The notes under the pieces are model-generated. The model saw nothing but the letters and a program-made list of their open reading frames with translations, was not told the origin of the DNA and did not search any database. The position numbers and the translations under genes are program-made. A DNA stretch of 64,000 bases from Streptomyces pinistramenti (GTDB taxonomy: Bacteria; Actinomycetota; Actinomycetes; Streptomycetales; Streptomycetaceae), in contig NZ_JAJCXB010000001.1 in NCBI RefSeq assembly GCF_020564935.1, forward strand, positions 1 through 64,000, given 5' to 3'. Position 1 is the stretch's first letter. Every line of letters starts with the position of its first letter. Shown one piece after another: positions 53,460 through 62,281 of the stretch.

Positions 53460-53651
53460 GGGTTCTCCGGGGTGTGCCTCGTGAGGCCGGCGGGCAGCGC
53501 GGCGCACCCGCGGGAGCGGGTGGCGGGCCAGGCGGCGGGGCAGGCAGGGCGCGGCGACGAGCGCCGCGCAGGAGGAATCGGGGACGGTCCGGCAGTCCGG
53601 CGGCGCACAAGCGGCGGCCTGGCGGGTGGTGCAGGGCCGGGCGCGGGCCGG

Positions 53652-54329
53652 TCAGGAAGCTGCTGGTGCGGTGGCGAGGTCGACGCGCGTGGGGTGGGGC
53701 GTGGCGCGGGGCGCGTTGCCCCGGGCGCGGCCATCGAGGCCGACACGCCGGCTGCGGCACGGCTCACCCGCACAGGCATGGCACCACTCGCAGCGCACGC
53801 CGAGGGTGTCGGGCTCGCCCTGGGCGACGGCGGCCTCGCGCGCGGCGCGGGCCGGACGGTAGGCGGCAAGCTCGTCCCGCACCGCCGGGGGGATGCATGA
53901 CCCGATGACGCGCAGCCGAGCCTCGATGTCGGGGCGCACGCGGCCACCGGTGAGCTGCCGGTGCGTTGCGGGCGCAGCCGCTCCCGCGGCAACCGCCTGC
54001 CGGGCGCGGCGCAACTCGGCCCGCCACGAGGCGACGTCGTCCGGGTCGGCGGCGGGAGTGGGATCGGTATGCCGGCCCAGACGGTCGCGCCGGTGGGCGC
54101 GCCACTTGCGGGCGATGTCCACGGGCAGAAGCGGGAAGGGGGAGTCGAGGAGGTGTTCCCGTACCGCTGCGCGGACGTCCCAGCCGTGGCCGGTGGCCAG
54201 CGGCACTTCGGCCATCAGCTCGTGCCACTGGTCGAGTTGGTCACGGGCCTCTCGCTCGCCGGTGCGGATCATGCGGGGGTCGAGGCGGCCGATGTAGGCG
54301 AGGACGGCGGCAACTTCGTGTCGTTCCAT
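53652..54329 (-). CDS. Plasmid protein with C-terminal zinc-finger motif
   Basis: 225 residues. The N-terminal helical part (RHEVAAVLAYIGRLDPRMIR, DQLDQWHELMAEVPLATGHG, FPLLPVDIARKWRAHRRDRL) is typical of actinophage and plasmid proteins. The C-terminal motif VRCEWCHACAGEPCRSRRVG is a Cys-rich finger of the kind found in actinobacterial phage genes. ATG with GGAG. Function unknown. Confidence 0.7.
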   Translation of the reverse strand: MERHEVAAVLAYIGRLDPRMIRTGEREARDQLDQWHELMAEVPLATGHGWDVRAAVREHLLDSPFPLLPVDIARKWRAHRRDRLGRHTDPTPAADPDDVASWRAELRRARQAVAAGAAAPATHRQLTGGRVRPDIEARLRVIGSCIPPAVRDELAAYRPARAAREAAVAQGEPDTLGVRCEWCHACAGEPCRSRRVGLDGRARGNAPRATPHPTRVDLATAPAAS

Positions 54330-54334
54330 GGGAG

Positions 54335-54697
54335 TTACTCCGTTCCCGTCGGGGCGTCGAGGGCGGCGAGCAGGACGGCGGTGTGCGCCTCGGCGCGGGT
54401 CATGCCGCCGGCGGGGGAGTGCCCGCCGCCGGGCAGGGCGTAGAGGCTGGGACGGCCAGGGGCCGGGCTGTGCCCCCGGGCGATCCACGCCCGCCAGTCG
54501 CCGGCCCAGGCGGCTGCTGGACGCGGAGCCCACCCCGCCCGGTACGACCGCCACTTCTCGTCGGCGGCGCCCACGCCCGTCTCGCCGAGCCGGGCGAGGT
54601 GCCCCTGCTGCCGGAGCCAGGCGCGGGTCTCGTCGTCGGGCTGCCACTCGGCGGCCGGGACGAAGGTGGGGGCACTGCTGCTGCTCTTACCGTTCAC
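54335..54697 (-). CDS. Small hypothetical plasmid protein
   Basis: 120 residues, GTG start at 54697 with GAAG nearby. Motifs: FVPAAEWQPDDETRAWLRQQ, then AAWAGDWRAWIARGHSP and GGMTRAEAHTAVLLAALD. Resembles small proteins between a plasmid HTH protein and downstream genes, possibly a replication accessory. Its start lies about ten bases after the HTH gene stop. Confidence 0.58.
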   Translation of the reverse strand: MNGKSSSSAPTFVPAAEWQPDDETRAWLRQQGHLARLGETGVGAADEKWRSYRAGWAPRPAAAWAGDWRAWIARGHSPAPGRPSLYALPGGGHSPAGGMTRAEAHTAVLLAALDAPTGTE

Positions 54698-54707
54698 CTT
54701 CGGTTCA

Positions 54708-55262
54708 CTACTGTTCTGGGGGTCGGATTCTGACCCTGTGCCGGGTCGGATTCCGATCCCCTCCCGGGTCGGATTCTGATCCCCCGGGCCGGATTCCGAC
54801 CCCGTTGTGAAGGCGGTGGCCGGGTCGGATTACGACCCCCCCGCCGGGGCGGGTTCCGGCCCCCCTGCGGGGCGGGTCCTGCTTCCCCGCAGGAGCGGAT
54901 TCCGCGGCTGGTGCGAAGGCGCCGGACGGGGCGGATGCGGGCCGCCGAAGCGCCGCGTTGCGGTCTTCCTCGGCGGCCTGCTCCGCGAGAAACCGAGCGG
55001 CGGCCGGAAGGTGGTAGTAGGTCTCTCCGCGCGGCCCTGTGCGGCCCTTGACCGGCTCCAGCTCGCCGAGAGCGGCCAGTTTGGCGAGGGAGTCCCGTAC
55101 GGCGCTCCGGGACGCGTTGGCGCGCCTCATGAGGGTGGGGATCGAGGCGTACGCGAGGCAGCTCCGGTCGACACACCGGTCGGCGATCAGTGCGAGGGCG
55201 GTGCGCGCGTTGCCTTTGCTCCTGCTGTGGTCCCACACCCATTCGCGGGCTTCGTAGCTCAT
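54708..55262 (-). CDS. Helix-turn-helix protein, possible plasmid replication regulator
   Basis: 184 residues. The N-terminal ~95 form a winged helix: YEAREWVWDHSRSKGNARTA, LALIADRCVDRSCLAYASIP and LMRRANASRSAVRDSLAKLA, then LGELEPVKGRTGPRGETYYH. The last 80 residues come from a palindrome array in the DNA and read as repeats of RNP- and ESDP-like units. ATG with GGAGG. Proteins of this type open plasmid-like operons in Streptomyces. Confidence 0.75.
   Translation of the reverse strand: MSYEAREWVWDHSRSKGNARTALALIADRCVDRSCLAYASIPTLMRRANASRSAVRDSLAKLAALGELEPVKGRTGPRGETYYHLPAAARFLAEQAAEEDRNAALRRPASAPSGAFAPAAESAPAGKQDPPRRGAGTRPGGGVVIRPGHRLHNGVGIRPGGSESDPGGDRNPTRHRVRIRPPEQ
54719..54864. repeat. 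Array of six imperfect GGGTCGGATTCNGANCCC palindromes
   Basis: Copies begin near 54719, 54743, 54766, 54786, 54822 and 54846. Each is an 17-19 base palindrome with a GGATTC-type core. They lie inside the 3' part of the HTH gene. Spacing is about two turns (20-24) with one gap of 36. Such arrays often bind a protein encoded by the same gene. Confidence 0.72.
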
Positions 55263-55908
55263 CGCAGACCGCCTCCGAAGCCGAACTCGGCCGAGGACAG
55301 GCGTGGGGCCGGGAGGGGGGACGGTGTGCGGGCTGCCGCGGGGGCCGGGACTTTCGGCCTTTCGCGCAGGGCCGTCGGCATGCAAAACTCTCCTGTGCAG
55401 TGAATCCGCGCCGGTGTGCCCCGTGAGAAGGGCCGGTGCGGTGGTGTGATCTCCGGCCCTGTGGGCTGGAGGGTTAATTCGCGTCCGGCGTCTGGGAGTT
55501 GCAGCTCTCAGACGCCGGACGCTTATCCGGGGCTATCCGGTCCGGCGAGATGGTGCGTCCCGCATGTCACTCCTCGGTCGATGCACGCAGGCGGGCTGCT
55601 TGCCGAGCGACCAAGAACATAGGCGGAGACCGCGAGAAGATCCATACTTAGCTCAAGGGTTCCCCACAAGTCGTCACCACCGCCAATTCGCATGTGAAAT
55701 GCATCTCACGCCGTGAAGGCAACGACAGGCGGAGTCTGAGGTGTCTGGGCGGTTACCGGCAACCTCACCGGTGGCCACATGCGCGCTCCCCTCACTCCCT
55801 TTCAGGTCCGCGGGTTCCGTTGACCAGTGGGTAAGGACGATTTATGCGGCACGGAAGCCAGGCCGTCAACGTGATCGAAAACGGATTCAACGCGCGTAGA
55901 CGCGGGCC
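55263..55908. other. Intergenic region, lower GC
   Basis: About 650 bases between the plasmid-type operon and the next possible gene. GC falls after about 55640. No gene recognised; it should contain the promoter of the leftward operon. Confidence 0.4.
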
Positions 55909-56328
55909 TTGGAGTTGGGTTCGTGCGCGCACCCTGCCATCAATCGCCTTACCGGAGAGCACTGTTGGCGACTGCAGGGCGAAGTGGAAGCATGTTTATC
56001 GCTTGCGATTCGCCGTGAAGTGTCAGCCGAAACCGGCAAGCCGCAATTTTTTGCGTATTCGCCGATGCGCAAAAAATTTCCGCTCGTAATGTCCGGATCG
56101 CACCTGAAGGCGGAGTTCGCCGTGTCGATGCCGCGTGAAATTAAGCCGTCAGGAGGGAGCTTCGCGGAGCGGGGGCGTTGCTCCGCTAATGATCTTGATG
56201 TGCTGGTCAAGATCGAATTCGCATTACGTAAGGTCGGTGTCGCCGCTTTACCGGCAGGTTGCGATCCGATCGTCGGCCTGTCGCTCGGGGAGAAAGCAGT
56301 GACCGTGATCGCAGCAGGAGGGAATTGA
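55909..56328 (+). CDS. Doubtful low-GC ORF
   Basis: 139 residues from a TTG, ending just before the regulator's ATG. Codon bias is poor and the product (LTGEHCWRLQGEVEACLSLA, PQFFAYSPMRKKFPLVMSGS) is not recognised. The DNA holds an AT-rich hairpin at 56045-56078. It may be non-coding leader or foreign DNA. Confidence 0.25.
   Translation: MELGSCAHPAINRLTGEHCWRLQGEVEACLSLAIRREVSAETGKPQFFAYSPMRKKFPLVMSGSHLKAEFAVSMPREIKPSGGSFAERGRCSANDLDVLVKIEFALRKVGVAALPAGCDPIVGLSLGEKAVTVIAAGGN
56045..56078. repeat. AT-rich 11-bp hairpin
   Basis: AATTTTTTGCG (56045-56055) pairs with CGCAAAAAATT (56068-56078). A-T stretches this long are rare in this genome. It could be a terminator acting on both strands or a protein-binding site upstream of the regulator. 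Confidence 0.5.
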
Positions 56329-56330
56329 CG

Positions 56331-57221
56331 ATGAGACCCTCAGGTGACGCAGCGGCTCTGCGTGCGGAACGGCCGGTGCCGCCACCCGGGCCTCTGATGG
56401 GACTCGGCGGACTGCTGTGGGCCTGGCGGGAGAGGGCGAGCGCGCGGACGGGCCGGACCATCACCCAGCAGGAGGTCGGCGAAGCGGCAGGCCGATCGCA
56501 GCGCTGGTACCAGGACGTCGAGGCCGGCCGGACGGTCCGCCTCCATCGCGCCCAGTGCGACGCGATCGGCGCGAAGTTCCTTCTCGACCACGACGAGCTG
56601 CAGGCCCTCATCCTCCTCAGCACGGGCGGCGCCATCCTGCCGGGCATCCCGGACCTCGACACCACCACCCGCCGCTCTCTCCAGCTCGTCCTGGACCAGC
56701 AGATGCCCCACCCCGCCTGGCTGCTCGATGCCATGCGGAACGTGGTCGGCTACAACGCGACGATGGCCAGCTGGCTCTCGTGGGTGACGCAGCCCGGTGC
56801 GAATCTGATGCGCTGGGCGCTGCTCAGCGAGGAGGGCAAGCGCGTCATCCTCGACTGGACGGAGCAGGCCGAGCAGTACCTCGCCATGCTCCGTTTCACC
56901 CTGTTCCAGCACCAGAAGGACCCCCAGGTCAACGCACTCGTCTCGGAGATCCTCTCCGACCCGTACCTGGCGCGGCGGTGGGAGGAGGGGACGGCTGTCT
57001 CCGAGGGGCGGGGCCCGCTGCGCTACCGCGCGTCCCTGGCGGCGCACGGCTGGCGCCCCGTCACCCTGGAATGCCAGACGCTCTTCCCGGCCGCGGCCCC
57101 CGCCTGCCGCATGGTGATCCTCGTGTGGATCGATGACGAAGACGAGAACCCGGTCGCCTGGGACGAGGGCATGGCCGGCGCCCGGGAGACAGCGCCTGGG
57201 CCGGTGGACCGCGCAGTGTGA
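56331..57221 (+). CDS. XRE regulator with MmyB-like ligand domain
   Basis: 296 residues. The HTH is in WRERASARTGRTITQQEVGE and AAGRSQRWYQDVEAGRTVRL. The C-terminal MmyB-like PAS-type domain has DQQMPHPAWLLDAMRNVVGY, YNATMASWLSWVTQPGANLM and LRFTLFQHQKDPQVNALVSE. Family members in Streptomyces act on secondary metabolite or stress genes. AGGAGGG site before the ATG. Confidence 0.87.
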   Translation: MRPSGDAAALRAERPVPPPGPLMGLGGLLWAWRERASARTGRTITQQEVGEAAGRSQRWYQDVEAGRTVRLHRAQCDAIGAKFLLDHDELQALILLSTGGAILPGIPDLDTTTRRSLQLVLDQQMPHPAWLLDAMRNVVGYNATMASWLSWVTQPGANLMRWALLSEEGKRVILDWTEQAEQYLAMLRFTLFQHQKDPQVNALVSEILSDPYLARRWEEGTAVSEGRGPLRYRASLAAHGWRPVTLECQTLFPAAAPACRMVILVWIDDEDENPVAWDEGMAGARETAPGPVDRAV

Positions 57222-57266
57222 GCCGTGCCGGTGGGCGTGCCCGGCCCGCTGCGCGGGTGGGCGTCG

Positions 57267-58085
57267 TCAGCTGCCGGCGACGGCCAGTCCGGGCAGCAGG
57301 AGATAGCCGCTGGTGCAGTCCACATCGTCGGTGCGGAGGCCCTGCGGGGCTTCCGCACCGCCGTGGCGCAGCTCGGTGATCAGCATGCCGGCGGCGTGGG
57401 CGACCTCGTCGACCTCCAGCACGGCGTGCTCCCACCAGCCGACGAGTTCTCGGTCCCACCCCCGCCGCCGCATCTCCTCTTCGGGGGTCGGGCCCGAGGG
57501 CTTGCGGTCGTCCACCATGACCGTCAGTCCGTCGCCGCCGCTCGCGACCCCGACCTTCCGGGTTCCGGCCGCGATGTTGAAGCCCAGATGCTCGGTGGTG
57601 GTGAACTGCTGGGGGACCTGCTCGGCGAGGCTGCGCAGGACGGCGTCCAGCGATGCCTCCAGCGTCAGCCAGTCCGCTGCCACGGTCACCGACGGCGCCG
57701 CCGGAGGCCGGGAGACCGGCTCCTGCGTTTCCACCTGCCAGACATACGGCAATCGGGTGAAGTCCAGATCACGCACGTCCACGTCGAACGCGGCGCGGTC
57801 GGCCTCCGCCAGGCGACCTGCGTCCAGTACCGCCAGCTGCAGCCCTTCGGCCCCGCTCTCCAGCACGAGAGCGCGGTCGCCGAGAAACCAGCGCACGCAG
57901 GGCCCGCGCACAGCGCCGCCGTACGACGCCGGCGCACCTATCCGGTCCCGCACCGCCGATATCGCCGCAGCCACCGCTCCCGGACCTCCAGGTATGGGAG
58001 CGGACGCGGCACCCTCGCCGGCTTGTTCGAGGCGACGGCAGGCGAGGTCTGCGGAAGCATCCAACCCGCGTGTCGTGTCATCCAT
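57267..58085 (-). CDS. Conserved hypothetical protein
   Basis: 272 residues from ATG 58085. Features include CVRWFLGDRALVLESGAEGL, LPYVWQVETQEPVSRPPA and WWEHAVLEVDEVAHAAGMLI. It faces the MmyB-type regulator tail to tail. Strong codon bias; no family recognised. Confidence 0.68.
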   Translation of the reverse strand: MDDTTRGLDASADLACRRLEQAGEGAASAPIPGGPGAVAAAISAVRDRIGAPASYGGAVRGPCVRWFLGDRALVLESGAEGLQLAVLDAGRLAEADRAAFDVDVRDLDFTRLPYVWQVETQEPVSRPPAAPSVTVAADWLTLEASLDAVLRSLAEQVPQQFTTTEHLGFNIAAGTRKVGVASGGDGLTVMVDDRKPSGPTPEEEMRRRGWDRELVGWWEHAVLEVDEVAHAAGMLITELRHGGAEAPQGLRTDDVDCTSGYLLLPGLAVAGS

Positions 58086-58476
58086 GTGGACATATTGGCT
58101 GATTTTTGCTCTGAGGCAACACGGGGTGTCACCGGTATGCGGGGCGACGTTCCGAGGCGAAGGGATGAGGCGGGCCGGCTGGTGAGCGGGGGCTCGCCGG
58201 GCCCGGCGAGGCGGCGCGGTCTGCGATGAACGTGATTCGGGGAGGCCGCGGCCGGCGGTGACGGATCCGCCCGAGCCCCTGTGCCGGCCCGGTCGGCCCC
58301 GTAGCGCCCCGTTCGGCGGGTGTCGGGATCGGCGGCGCGGTCGTCCGGCGACTCCTCCTACCAACACCGTTGTGTTCGCCGTGCGCCGCGTCTGCGGCTG
58401 GAAGCCGTCCTCGTCTTGCGCCTGGGGCTGCCCTGCGACACCAGGGCACCCGGGCCCCCGGCTGCCGCACCCGCGT

Positions 58477-58551
58477 GCCGAGACCGCACCCGGCCAGCGC
58501 CCGTTCGCCGTGCTCTTCGGCTGCTCCGACTCACGCCTGGCCGAGCAGGAC
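58477..58551 (+). pseudogene. Beta-carbonic anhydrase fragment
   Basis: AETAPGQRPFAVLFGCSDSR, followed by LAEQ, matches the zinc-binding motif region of the complete carbonic anhydrase at 62282. Sequence before and after does not match. It is a scar of a second copy, fused to IS-derived DNA. Confidence 0.65.
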
Positions 58552-58639
58552 CGGGCCGAGGCCGCCGCGGTTGTCGCTGCAGCTACTGCCCGGGTGGCGG
58601 GCCGGACCGTGCTGCTGATCCCGCACCGCGGCGAGCGCT

Positions 58640-59161
58640 CCGACGAGGCCGCGCTGCCCGCCGACTACCGCAAGATCCCGCAGGTCGTGCGGGATGCCGA
58701 TGGCCCGATCCCGGTCAGGAACTACTCCGGCAAGCAGAAATGCCACGGCCTGCTCGTGATCGCGCTCACCGACGATCGCGGCCGACTTCTCTGGGTGTCC
58801 GCAGCCCGGCCTGGACGGATCTCGGAGATCACCGTCTGCCGCCACGGCCAACTCACCGCCAAGCTCCGGGGGGGCCAAGCTCGGAGCCCTCGCCGGCCTG
58901 GGGCTCGTCGGACTCGACGACAGCGATCCCGACACCGGCCCAGCGGTGATCACCGGCTACAAGGCCGCCCGGAACCGCCCCCTGACCTGTGGGCAGAGGC
59001 TGTCCAACAAGGCCCTGGCCGCCGTCCGGGCGCCGGTCGAGCACGGCTTCGCGCACCTGAAGAACTGGCGCGCCCTCGGCAAGGTACGCACCGGCCCGTC
59101 GTGGGCGACCGCCCTGGTGCGGGCCCTGCTGGTACCGACGAACCGCGAAGTCGCCCGCTGA
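58640..59161 (+). mobile_element. DDE_Tnp_4-type transposase remnant
   Basis: Reads PVRNYSGKQKCHGLLVIALT, DDRGRLLWVSAARPG, then after a G7 run in another frame GLDDSDPDTGPAVITGYKAA and HGFAHLKNWRALGKVRTGPS. This is the C-terminal two thirds of an IS5/DDE_Tnp_4 transposase. Removing one G from the run restores the frame. The N-terminus is replaced by the carbonic anhydrase scar. Confidence 0.72.
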
Positions 59162-59178
59162 GCATCCGGGCCTCGCGT

Positions 59179-59209
59179 ACACCAGACCCATGACGTGCAA
59201 CTTCACGAT
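59179..59209 (+). repeat. IS-end-like direct repeat, copy 1
   Basis: 31 bases ending in TGCAACTTCACGAT, matching 60235-60265 in 29 positions. This copy lies 18 bases after the transposase remnant's stop, so it is its natural 3' end. Confidence 0.6.
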
Positions 59210-59374
59210 CCGCGCCACTCACTGATGACGGCTCATCGTTCTTACCGGCGGCGAGTTCGGCGCGCACGCGACGTAATCAAAGCCGGCTCGCGGATTCCCT
59301 TGCAAGCACAGGGATCGTGAAGCCTTCCCCTCGAAGTGACCTTCGGTCGGGTGGCGGTGGCAGGGTGTTCTTTC

Positions 59375-59857
59375 GTGAAGATATTCGTGAAGGTCATGGT
59401 ATGGATCGCCCTGCCGGTGTTCCTGCTGGCGGCATTCGGCTACGCGAAGGGAGTGCAGGTGACATGTGACGGCAAGGCCATGCATCCCGGTCAGGAGTGC
59501 GTGGATGCCGGGCAGTTCGGGATACCGGGCCCCGATGCCGATCGCAGGAGCTATGAGGATGTCAAGCGGGGGGAGGAGAAGGCACAGCAGATAGCGGGGT
59601 TCGTGACGGCCGCATCAGGGGCGGTGTTCCTGGTGTGCGCGACGGGAATGCTGATCGCGCGGCGTAGAGATGATGACGACGAGGCGCACCACGCGCTGGC
59701 CGTGACGGGCCGGTGGGCGATCCTCGCGCTGGCGGTGGGTGTGGTGTGTGTGGTGATGGCGGCCAGCGGCGGAGGCGACAGCAGCGCCTCCGGGCCTCGT
59801 GGGCGCCCGGCCTCGCCAGCTCCAGGGGCGTCCACGGCGCCGGCCGCCTCTGCCTAG
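59375..59857 (+). CDS. Two-helix membrane protein
   Basis: 160 residues from GTG 59375. Membrane segments at VMVWIALPVFLLAAFGYAKG and FVTAASGAVFLVCATGMLIA, and probably a third at WAILALAVGVVCVVMAASGG. Two Cys residues sit outside the first helix (TCDGKAMHPGQECVDAGQFG). Family not recognised. Confidence 0.6.
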   Translation: MKIFVKVMVWIALPVFLLAAFGYAKGVQVTCDGKAMHPGQECVDAGQFGIPGPDADRRSYEDVKRGEEKAQQIAGFVTAASGAVFLVCATGMLIARRRDDDDEAHHALAVTGRWAILALAVGVVCVVMAASGGGDSSASGPRGRPASPAPGASTAPAASA

Positions 59858-60315
59858 AGCGCCGACCTGGTGCGCAGGAACATGTGCCTCAAGCCGCAGT
59901 CTGGGTCGGCGCTGCGTACGTCAAGGTCAAGACGTTCTCGAAACCGGCGCCTATTCGGTTGAGAAGGGCGCCCCGAGCCATCGCCGCGCGCTTTTCGAAG
60001 GGGCCTGGCTCCCTTGGGATACAACGCCACGGGAGACGCCATGACCTGCCTGAAAGTGCCCGGGCGTCCCCGCATCCTCCCCGTGCCCTCCCGGCGCACC
60101 GGCCCGGTCACGGATCGCAGGAGCGGCACAACCGCCGGCGCAGCAGAACCCAACAACGGCCCTGGCCGGCAGCTCAGACGATCTTCGCCGTGGACACCCG
60201 CCGACGACCAGCGTGAGTGTCCAACCCGTCCCTCACACCAGACCCGTGACCTGCAACTTCACGATGCACACCACTCGGTGGGCCAGGCGATGCAAGGTCC
60301 CCATGAGGGGGACTG
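59858..60315. other. Region with IS-end repeat, no gene
   Basis: About 460 bases with no clear gene. The second copy of the 31-base IS-end-like repeat lies at 60235-60265, suggesting remains of another element. Confidence 0.4.
60235..60265 (+). repeat. IS-end-like direct repeat, copy 2
   Basis: Same 31-base element as 59179-59209 with two differences. No transposase frame is recognisable in front of it. Confidence 0.6.
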
Positions 60316-60732
60316 TCACCGTGGCAGGCGGGTGTGGATGGTTTTGCCCCGTCCGGGGCCAGGGGTGATGGTCACCTTGCTGGTGAGGTGGCGGACCATG
60401 TGCCATCCGAACCCGCCGGAGCCGCCGTCGAGGTCGGGGGCGCGTTCACGCGGGTGTGCGGGGTTGAGGTCGCTGACGGCGACATCCACCGCCTCGGTGG
60501 TGGCGCTGAGGTGGAGGGTGTAGCGGCCACCGCCGTGGCGCAGGGCGTTGGTGGCGAGCTCGGAGACCACCAGGGCCAGGGACTGCGTCGTCTCGGGGTC
60601 CGGACTCGGGGTGAGGCAGTCGAGGAAGGCGCGGGCGACCTGGCGGGCGCGAAGGACGCCGGCGAGGCTGTCGTCTTCAAGGACGACAGGGGGCCTGGGG
60701 GCTGCCGTGCTGGTCGTTTTCGTGTCGTTCAT
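60316..60732 (-). CDS. RsbW-like histidine-kinase-fold ATPase
   Basis: 138 residues. GHKL ATP-binding motifs: LVVSELATNALRHGGGRYTL (N-box) and APDLDGGSGGFGWHMVRHLT (G-box), then GKTIHTRLP. Small proteins of this type act as anti-sigma factors or serine kinases in Streptomyces. No anti-anti-sigma partner is next to it. ATG at 60732. Confidence 0.87.
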   Translation of the reverse strand: MNDTKTTSTAAPRPPVVLEDDSLAGVLRARQVARAFLDCLTPSPDPETTQSLALVVSELATNALRHGGGRYTLHLSATTEAVDVAVSDLNPAHPRERAPDLDGGSGGFGWHMVRHLTSKVTITPGPGRGKTIHTRLPR

Positions 60733-61123
60733 GCGCTCACACCCCGCTGAGTTCGGTTGTGCCGCCGGGCTCAGCTTGTGCCCGCTGGTCCGGGCCTCAA
60801 CCCCGGACGGCACTCTTCCGGGTGATGGCGCGGCAGAATTCCCGTCGCCGGTCATGCGGGAAATCTATTGCGGCGAGAGTAGACATGGCGAGGTGTCGGG
60901 GCTACTGTTTCTTTCGTAGCCAGGAAGTCGAAGAGGGCACGGCAGAGACGAACTGCCGTGTAAGCAGGTCAAGCAGTAGGCGGAACGGCAGTGGAGTGAC
61001 GGGGCCGGGAGTGGTTGGGTCCTGTCACTGATTGCCGGGCCGAGCGGCCCCAGGGGCCGCGAGCAGTACCCGCGGTATCCAGCAGTACAACCAAGTAACC
61101 GAATGAGGTAAGGAGCAGGCGCC
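60733..61123. other. Intergenic region
   Basis: About 390 bases between two divergent genes. No gene recognised. Confidence 0.4.
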
Positions 61124-61273
61124 ATCAGGATCGCCCGGGCGAGGAAGAAGTCCGCCCGGGTACCGCAGGCCCCGGATTGGAAGGTGGTCCCCGGTCACGC
61201 AACCGCGATCCCCGCACCTCCGCCCTCCCAGGCGGACCAGCGGAACAAGAAAGCCGGCGCAGTCAGCCGGTAG
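61124..61273 (+). CDS. Small basic protein with ATC in start position
   Basis: 49 residues: [20 protein letters not shown], then [20 protein letters not shown] and KKAGAVSR. An AAGGAG site lies exactly eight bases before an ATC, and an in-frame TAA just upstream excludes longer versions. Either ATC is used as a rare start or an ATG has mutated. A perfect terminator follows. Confidence 0.42.
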   Translation: MRIARARKKSARVPQAPDWKVVPGHATAIPAPPPSQADQRNKKAGAVSR

Positions 61274-61289
61274 ATGGTGTTGAAAGCTC

Positions 61290-61322
61290 GGGGCCCGGGT
61301 GCCAGTACGGCACCCGGGCCCC
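61290..61322 (+). terminator. Perfect 14-bp hairpin
   Basis: GGGGCCCGGGTGCC (61290-61303) pairs with GGCACCCGGGCCCC (61309-61322) around AGTAC. It separates the small basic gene from the MerR-like gene, which therefore needs its own promoter or read-through. Confidence 0.72.
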
Positions 61323-61349
61323 TCGACGCGTCCCTGAAAGAAGAGGTCT

Positions 61350-61676
61350 ATGCCCCCTCGCAGTAACCGCCTCGCCGATAAATTCGACGACGACGACTAC
61401 CCCGCCTACACCATGGGCCGGGCCGCCGAAATGCTCGGCACCACCCCCGCCTTCCTCCGCGCCCTGGGCGAGCACCGCCTGATCACCCCCCTGCGCTCCG
61501 AAGGCGGCCACCGCCGCTACTCCCGATACCAGCTCCGCATCGCCACCCGCGCCCGCGAACTCGTCGACCAGGGCACCGCCGTCGAGGCCGCCTGCCGCAT
61601 CGTCATCCTCGAAGACCAACTCGAAGAAGCCCAGCGCATCAACGAGGAACTGCGCGCCCACGGCACCACCCCGTAG
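61350..61676 (+). CDS. MerR-type small DNA-binding protein
   Basis: 108 residues. [20 protein letters not shown] and [20 protein letters not shown] are the MerR helix-turn-helix and wing. A short coiled coil ([20 protein letters not shown]) replaces the usual effector domain. Such short forms act as helper or developmental regulators in Streptomyces. GAAAGAAGAGG before the ATG. Confidence 0.86.
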   Translation: MPPRSNRLADKFDDDDYPAYTMGRAAEMLGTTPAFLRALGEHRLITPLRSEGGHRRYSRYQLRIATRARELVDQGTAVEAACRIVILEDQLEEAQRINEELRAHGTTP

Positions 61677-61853
61677 CGCGGTCGAGACCGGCCTGTCCGA
61701 GCCGACCGCTGCTCCGGCACGTCCTGAGCACCCCCGCCCGGCGGGCGGGGCCTGCCCGACGAGGCGGCGGGCCGGCAGGAGCGGCCCGTCCGCGGACAGC
61801 ACGTTGGACAGGCGGGCCCGTCGTTTCTGCCTGCCGCCTTCGCCGAGGCTCCG

Positions 61854-62037
61854 GTGAAGGCGCACGCCGTGGTGGCCCTCCCCACTTCGATGGCCGCCTA
61901 CGCGCGCGGGCTGTACGGGTTCCTGCGCGAGCTCGACCAGCACGGGTGCGACCTCATCATCGCGTCGCTGCCGGCGGAGGAGGGGCTGGGACTGGCGATC
62001 ACCAACCGCCTCCGCCGCGCCGCGGGGCCCGGCCCAC
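61854..62037 (+). pseudogene. Sua5/YrdC-type C-terminal remnant
   Basis: MAAYARGLYGFLRELDQHGC, then EEGLGLAITNRLRRAAG matches the C-terminal Sua5 domain of threonylcarbamoyl-AMP synthases. The catalytic YrdC domain is absent and the frame continues into unrelated sequence. Remnant only. Confidence 0.55.
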
Positions 62038-62281
62038 CGTGTGACCAGCACCGACGCCGTGCCCTCACTGCTTCCGGACCCGGGGCCGGGCGGATTCGTG
62101 ACGGACTCGGCTGAGCGCCCACCGCTCTGGCAGACGGGCACAGCTCGTGGCTCCAGTCGCCGGTGACGACCGTTCCCCACCCCCGGGTTGATCAAGCGGC
62201 GAATCCGATGGGTTCCTCGTCCACACATACGAAGGTCCTCCGACCGCGGCGCATCATGCTGAGCAACCACGGTCGGGGCGG
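62038..62281. other. Intergenic region
   Basis: No gene recognised. Confidence 0.35.

Noticed and set aside
54719..54864. CRISPR array
   Set aside because: The repeats are imperfect palindromes with spacers of a few bases and lie in a coding gene; no cas genes are present.
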